Of a DNA stretch of 64,000 nucleotides, positions 57,811 through 64,000 are shown one piece after another. The notes under the pieces were generated by a model. That model was given only the letters and a program-made list of their open reading frames with translations, ran no database searches and had not been told where the DNA came from. The stretch is taken from positions 2,480,001-2,544,000 of the forward strand of contig CP085835.1 of assembly GCA_020809705.1 (NCBI GenBank), in the 5' to 3' direction. The position numbers were made by a program, and so were the translations under genes. Each line of letters opens with the position of its first letter. The stretch's first letter is position 1. Origin of the DNA: Calonectria ilicicola. Lineage: Eukaryota > Ascomycota > Sordariomycetes > Hypocreales > Nectriaceae.

Positions 57811-60265
57811 TTAATTTCCCACAGCGTCAAATACGAAGTCAAAGTCATGGTGAGCCAGGCGGACGCCAGGCGCCCCAACCCGCCCCTGGAAATCCCATGT
57901 CCGCCCTGTCAGGAGCACAAAGTGTGCGCCTCGCTGGTCGATAGCGACATCTAGCTCCATTTCCACCTGACCATAGGCAGAATTTGTTTTGTTGTCGGTC
58001 ATGCGGTTAGACATGATGTTAGACAGGTTAAAATCTAGATTCACAGTCCGATGTATACCTATCAATCCAGAGTTAGTGGGTGGGGGTTGTCCATTTTGGT
58101 GCGTTCACTTACCGCCGAGGCTCTTTCCAAAGTGAGTAGGGGGCTTCAGGTCATCGGTACGGGTCAGAAAGACCAAAGTTAGCCTTTCAGCTCCATTTCC
58201 GCTTCGGCTGAACTTTTTGACAATATCCTGCGTGACTTGAATGCCTTCATCTTCCGTGATAAGATCGCCTTGCGTCACCAGCCACTTGATGTTGTTTTTG
58301 GCTAATCTTTTGCTGTCAAATGCATCAAGATAAACCTGGGTCAGATCGTGATCGTATTCAGTCCATCGCTCAGCCAGAACAACGCCAATATGGCATGGGC
58401 ATGGCTTGCTAACAGGCGGCGGCGTACATCCGAGACCAAGTCCCATCAGGACGCCTCCTTGTGCCACGGCAGACCAACTGAAAAAATTGTTAATCATGGA
58501 TCCAGATTGCTTCACAAATTCGCCATACCTATCTGTAGCCCGAATTAAGTTGAAGTTCCACCCTCGAGTGAGCTCCTGCACCTTTTTATATAGATATGGA
58601 CTTTGTGAAAATCCGCCAGAAAGGAATATAGTCTGTAAACAAATTAGTTATTTATTTTATTTATGTTTAAATTTGGGGTCACCGACATCAACCTTGTGAC
58701 GTTGCTGGTCAACTTGTGTGAGTTGCTGGTTAATAAGCTGGACGGTGCCATCAATCGACCTCCGGAACATGAACTCAAGGTCGGCACTTGAGCAATTAGT
58801 TAGTTTGATTGATATCAAACAAAAGAAAATGGAGCAAAGAGGTGTGGCTTACCTGGATATTCGGAGCTGCCCATCTTGAATTCCACGGGCTGGATCGTTG
58901 GTATTTCCAATGCCATCAATTAGATCCAGAAAATCACCAGGATCTGGACGACCGTGTGGTGGGCGACCCGCAAACCCATGCTTAATTCTTTGGAATCTAT
59001 CCAGAAGGACCTGAAGTCGTCGGCTGAGCACCACATGGGCTCCTTGTCCATGCTGCTCGGTGCCGGCCCCGTTGGTATTTATTAGGGTGTAATATTCATC
59101 CCCAAGCTTTGCCGGGAGGAATTCGTATAGGAAAGCATCATCAATCCGGGAAGCACCACATCTTCGTCCTGGGCGAAATATAAGCTTGTGATTTACCCTG
59201 CAAATGGAAGCCGGAATACTAACCGGAGACGTGTGTGATCTTTCGAACTTCAAACGTGGGCTCTACTTGCTCCACGATATATGAGACCAAATCCTGTCTT
59301 GTCAGATTATAATAAAGTTTTGATGGGGACTTATAAACATACGACTGTTCCACCACCGGCATCAACTACAATGAAGCATTGTCCCTAGTTGTTGGTGTTT
59401 GGTCAGTACTCGCATTTTCTTACAGGTTTTAAGATGCACGCACTCTTCGAAGTTTGCTTATTCCTAATTCTTGACCAGCTCGCATGGTAAACTGCGCGCA
59501 AGCCTCTGGTTCCGTCGCAAGCCGAATGACACCATGGGTATCTAGACTCTCCGGGAAAACTCTGCGGAAAGCCTCATTGACCGCTCTAAAGGTCAGATTG
59601 CGGGCTCTGTAGTCCCATTCCTACGAAAGATCAGCGACTATGCAAATAATGGAATGCGCTAAAACATACGGCGGGATGCGTGATGACAAGATCAAATGGA
59701 AATTCTGTAATAGTGTACTCATCCTTTGTGGTCTCAATATCGCTGCGCAGAGCATTTGCGACCTCGGTCAGGTAGTCTGTTATGACATCTGGGGTGCTCT
59801 TCATCAAATGTCGTGGAATCTGACTTCCCAAGACGTTGTTTCTATTAAAGTGCAATTGACGAGCCTCAGCAATTGTACGCTTCAGCGCGACAAGAGCATC
59901 GAGTCGCTTGGGCGATTCGAGCTCCAGCTTCGACCATCGAATCACGTAGGCGTTGTCGCCGATGTCATAGCCCCATAGGGAACCATCATTTGCTGAGTAC
60001 GTATAAAGCGAGGGAACCTTTGGCGCCATTTCCGTACTGGCATTTTTACGCCATTTTTTTACGACCTTGAGGTCTTCCAGGGAAGGCATTTGCCCTGTAG
60101 TCAGAGCCCATGCCACTCCTGTAGAGGCGGGGTTATTCAGCTGCTTTCGCTTCGGGCCAGGGCAGTTTAGTGTTACTTACCACTGAATGTTGTGCCATAA
60201 TCAAAGCAAACGACAAACCGCAGGTCATCCATTTGGGGAGCAGGAGGGACTCTCACATACGCCAT
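57811..60265 (-). CDS. Hsp70-like ATPase-domain protein (HSPA12-like)
   Basis: Nine exons (60265-60181, 60118-59670, 59620-59444, 59384-59343, 59293-59224, 59168-58853, 58786-58687, 58632-58113, 58058-57811) give 668 residues. The actin-like ATPase fold is visible: phosphate-1 loop CFDYGTTFSGVAWAL near residue 20, THPAEWDYRARNL, EPEACAQF, phosphate-2 loop VVDAGGGTVDLVSYIVEQ, and the adenosine-type FLSGGFSQSPYLYKKV. There is no canonical Hsp70 substrate-binding domain; the end is family-specific, as in fungal HSPA12-like proteins. The donor of the eighth exon's preceding intron (GTCGGT) is weak but keeps frame; a GTTGAT alternative would remove two residues. Function is unknown. It is divergent from the coiled-coil gene, 417 bp apart. 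Confidence 0.88.
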
Positions 60266-60682
60266 GATGGTGAAAACGTGTCGGAGAAGGGCAAACTGGC
60301 ATGCGACTCGGATGGTTGATGAATTAAGCAAGGCAGCCTCATATATGCGCTGTAAACAATGCGACCGCCTGGGGGAGGTGGCCGCCAGCAAGTACAAGGT
60401 CCAGCTAGCGGGGCTTAGGCGGGTGTGAACCGATGAATTACGCTGCAAGGTCCTGTCACATTGGCTGCCGTTAAGCTAGTCGCGGTGGCGCTGAGCTGAG
60501 GTGCAAAAAGGCAACCATACCCACACTGATGAACAGGCCGACTTTGGGGCTGTTGACTGTTGGTAGAAGCTGCCTCACAGCAATATTCTTTAATCATTTT
60601 GACTTACCTTGAAGCCAAGTGCGCGAGAGCCTCGTGTTGATTTCCAATTCTTGCCATTTCCCCCACTACCAACCTTCACGCA
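60266..60682. promoter_or_regulatory. Divergent promoter of Hsp70-like and coiled-coil genes
   Basis: 417 bp between two outward-facing starts. No distinctive motif was recognised. Confidence 0.35.
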
Positions 60683-63498
60683 ATGGGCGACGTGCTGGAG
60701 CGAAATGCTGAGCCGCCTGAAAAGGTGAAAGAATCGCTCCGGTCAAGAGGGAAGAAACTCGTCAGTTACTTGCGGCCGCCAAAGGCCAAAGAAGATAACT
60801 CCAGATCTGATCCTCGATCGACCATCGCCCCGAAACTCCAAACTACACCCCAACACTTTTCTGATGACGAAATGAGACCGTTTCCCACCGCAGCGCAATT
60901 CAAAGATCGTCGCACCGACCGAGCATCTATAGGACATGGACATGGACATGGTCCACCCAGCGCTCCAAGGCCCGATGCAAGGCCAAGGCGTGTTGCGACC
61001 GCAGAGACCATTCCCACAAATCAAATCGACCCAAATAATATTCCTCCACGAACACATCGCAAAGAGCCGATCGTCGCCATCGCGACCGACATAAATGCCC
61101 AAATAAACCCCCCTGCACATGTGGCCATCTCAAATGTCTCTGATGATGATGACGACGACGACGATGACGATGGGTCCCAACCCACTTACCATCATGATTT
61201 GGGAGACATGTATACCATTCACAAGGCTCCGGAGGCACAAAGTAACGAAGCCTTGGTGGAATCGCATGCCGACCAGAGCAATCAACATGGCCAGGCTTTC
61301 GAATTGCAAAATAATGAGATCACGGCTAAAGTATACGAGATGCCAGAGGAGACTGCCAGCCCGGACCCTCACAAAAGGGAACCGAGGTCCAACATGACGA
61401 CGAAGAGAAACGGATCATTTCATGAGCTCTCTGCTCCACCTCAGGCTGCCGAATCTATTCAGAAGGCTTACGGAGTCTCTTCCTCGCACGGAAATGGTGC
61501 TGCAAAACCTCGTACATACAGAGCTTACAACCCAGACGAGTACACTCCTCCCAACCCAGTGGCACAACAAGCTGCAATGATAGCAACTAATCAACGTGCT
61601 ATGGATGCAAGCCGGCAAATTTCGCGGGAGGATCCTCGTGCAATTCCACATTCTGGGGCCCTCGTACATATACCGCGAGAGGTAGAGAACATAAACCCAG
61701 TCGCGGCACAGCCTCCGGACAATGCGACGAATTCCAGAGCTGGTAGGTCTATGTTAGACATTGGAGAGGACGTTAGAGAGGCCCAAGAGGACTCCGAACC
61801 TGATGATCACGCCAATCAATATCTTGACTTTGAACATGAAGCTCCGGAGTGCCCACCCAGAAATGATGTACCAGAAAAGGACAAAAGAAGATCCAAAAAG
61901 ATTTCGAATGCATTACGCCCAAAGAAAAGCTCCAGCAAGAAGTCTTCTCAAATCCGAAAGTCCGCTCCTGAAAACCCGGGTTCCAGAGAGCCAGCTGTTT
62001 CTCAAAAGAACTTGGTCAAGTTCATCAAGGACTACAAGATACCTCTTGGACCATATGAAGACCCTCTATCAGCACTGCTCAATTGGGCTCATATGAAGGT
62101 ATTTGAGGGGAAGCAAAAAGATGATGAAATTGCAAAGCAAGCAAAGACTCTGAACGAGAACCAGGTGGAGATGGCCAAAATCAAGGATGAATACTGGTCA
62201 TATCAACAAACAGAGCAGAAGAGATATTCCGAGGCTCAAGATGTCAAGCGTCAGCTCGAAGAGGCCAAGAATGATAAAAACAATCTTCGCGATATCATCG
62301 AAAATATTACCAAGGCCATGGACGATCTACAACGTGAGGTCGAACTCGCGATCGGACAGCGCAATGAAGCCCAAGAGCAGACCAGAGAAATTGATAGAAA
62401 GGCAAATGAACGCGAAGACCAATGGAAAGTGTTTCATAAAGAACAAATGGTTTCTCTCAAGGACGCGCACGAACAGAAGGTCGGGGAGCTGGAGTCAGAG
62501 CTCCAGCAAAAGTGCGCCACCTACGAAGACGCTGCAAGGGAGCAGCAGCAGGCGCATGAGAAGGAAATCAGCAACCACAACACCACAATCCAAGGCCTTA
62601 GACGACGAGTGGCGACTTACAGCACTACAACAAGCCACTCGTTGATCACGGATGATGAATTTAGAGACACTTTCCAAGGATTGGCCCGTCGCATTCACAA
62701 TTTAATTCAATGGGTACCACGCCCAGAATCCTTGCACCTGGACCAGGATCATGACCCCAGTCAGTTCCTGACCCGGAATGCCCAACAGGGCGGCCGCAAC
62801 TGGCCCAAGTTTGTTCGCAACCTTTGCTGGCGAACAATTCTGCGCGGTCTTTACAGCCATGGCCTGGGATTTGGTGCCCTCGGCGCATCAGGGAAGGGAT
62901 TTGATGAATTGGACCAAATTCGCCAGCTTTTTGCGGTTCCAGACCCCCAAGGTACGTTGACATGAATATTTTCAGTTAAATTAGTTCTACGGTTACTAAT
63001 GCAATCGCTCTAGATCCCTCTGGTATGACAATGATTCTCCCCAACACCAAAGAGGTCAACGCATGGCGCGCCTACTTCTTTGAGGCGCTCCTCAAGGGTG
63101 TCCGCAGCGATGCAACTCACAACAAGTACGTTAGCTTATTCAGGGACCACCTCGAATCCGTCACGGATGAGTTGGTGTCCGTGCTTCAGCACATCACTAG
63201 CCACAGCGTCGATCCTCGGATACGCGACGAGGTCGCAGGGCTGGTCGAGGGTCTGGGGGTGCTAGCGCTAGAGGCTGGCGCCCAGCGGGCCCAAGTCTGC
63301 CTTGAGGGCTGCGACTACGGTGATAGAGTTGCCGTGGGGGACCGTTTTACCGACGAGGACATGATGGGTCAGGGGACTATGACTGTGGATTTAATGACGC
63401 AGCCATGCTTGAGGCGCATTGGGGATGGGCGGGAGGATTTGACCATGCAGAGGGTGGTTGTGAAGGGCAATTTTGTACCATTAAGGGTAGGCAATTAG
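60683..63498 (+). CDS. Coiled-coil hypothetical protein with low-complexity N-terminal half
   Basis: Two exons (60683-62951, 63014-63498) give 917 residues. Residues 1-430 are polar and low in structure, with a HGHGHG run near residue 90 and a ten-Asp run near 155. Residues about 455-650 form a long charged coiled coil (KQKDDEIAKQAKTLNENQVEM and following heptads). The C-terminal 250 residues look globular (LARRIHNLIQWVPRP; NLCWRTILRGLYSHGLGFGALG) and recall the C-terminal part of fungal proteins of unknown function. There is no signal, membrane span or catalytic motif. The intron has a GTACGT donor and a GTTACTAAT branch point. Role unknown. Confidence 0.82.
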
Positions 63499-64000
63499 CC
63501 GCCGGTGAATGTGGCTGCATATTTGAAATGAAAATGTTACCATCTTGTGAACATATGATAACCAAAACTGCATTAGCACGACTTGAGAGTTTCACGCCAC
63601 CTAGAGTTGCCTTTCTACACTTGCTTTTCAACCCTCCCAAGACACAAGTTGCAAATGCGCACGGCACGATAGGCAGACAACTGCGCCTTGTTGGCAAAGC
63701 AAATACTAGATTTTTTTTTGATTTCGCATCAGGGCGACCTGCCTGCAGTCCCGCTCCCCTTTAGTGAACTATCTCCCCACCACCGGCACCAAGTTGCCGG
63801 CAATTTCACGCTAAACCTCCCGAGTTGCTTTTGGCAGATACGGAAAACACCTCGCAAATGGAACACAACTCAATAGCCCCAGACGCCTCGCCAAGGCCAG
63901 CAGCCTATGGAGGTGCCCTGCTAGCGTTGAGATTCCGCTCCAGACCCCAAAAGCAACTGTTAGCGGCTGTCCCCAATCCCTCGCAGACGCCTCATCAGAC
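63499..64000. other. Right-edge flank
   Basis: 3' flank of the coiled-coil gene to the window edge. Short frames only, with no domain; no gene is seen. Confidence 0.35.

Overview
The window is nuclear DNA of a filamentous ascomycete (Pezizomycotina). The genes carry short GT-AG introns, mostly 48-75 nt, with CTAAC-type branch points. Typical families of such fungi are present: Zn2Cys6 regulators, a fungal rhodopsin-like 7TM protein, a cerato-platanin, an ankyrin-CorA-like fusion, an Hsp70-like ATPase and a Dal5-type permease. A Sordariomycete is my best guess, from overall look only. I see no rRNA, convincing tRNA, transposon or CRISPR array. Exon boundaries were read by eye from splice signals and frame continuity, and every multi-exon model given as intact closes in frame.

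Layout. 1-4680: a P4-ATPase (lipid flippase catalytic subunit, cut by the left edge) and, head to head with it, a Cdc50/Lem3 flippase beta subunit. 5076-7743: an F-box-like gene and a small acidic orphan. 10007-11419: a rhodopsin-like 7TM protein. 12834-23526: a possible nitrogen-catabolic block with a Zn2Cys6 regulator, an FAD amine-oxidase-like enzyme, a Dal5-family permease and a full-length 5-oxoprolinase/hydantoinase; it is arranged as two divergent pairs with GATA sites and CGG palindromes in the shared promoters. 24406-27828: an F-box-like protein with an Asp-rich minisatellite, then a secreted alpha-carbonic anhydrase. 31668-38278: a secreted, possibly GPI-anchored orphan, a NUP-family purine nucleoside protein and a cerato-platanin, separated by long gene-free stretches.

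38729-40597 encodes a multi-span membrane protein interrupted by one in-frame TAG with conserved-looking coding sequence after it; this is either a fresh nonsense mutation or a site for RNA editing or readthrough. 41630-47947 is a compact group: a frameshifted short-chain dehydrogenase, two divergent TauD-type dioxygenases resembling fungal xanthine dioxygenase, and a Zn2Cys6 regulator whose first intron appears to be GC-AG. Two related inverted repeats lie between the dioxygenases. 49173-53875 is a ten-exon ankyrin/CorA-like protein. It is followed by a C2H2/RING protein with a five-residue repeat, a single-span orphan, an Hsp70-like protein and a divergent coiled-coil protein.

Taken together, several genes point to nitrogen or purine salvage (permease, oxoprolinase/hydantoinase, amine oxidase, NUP protein, two xanthine-dioxygenase-like enzymes). 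They form at least two separately regulated groups rather than one cluster.
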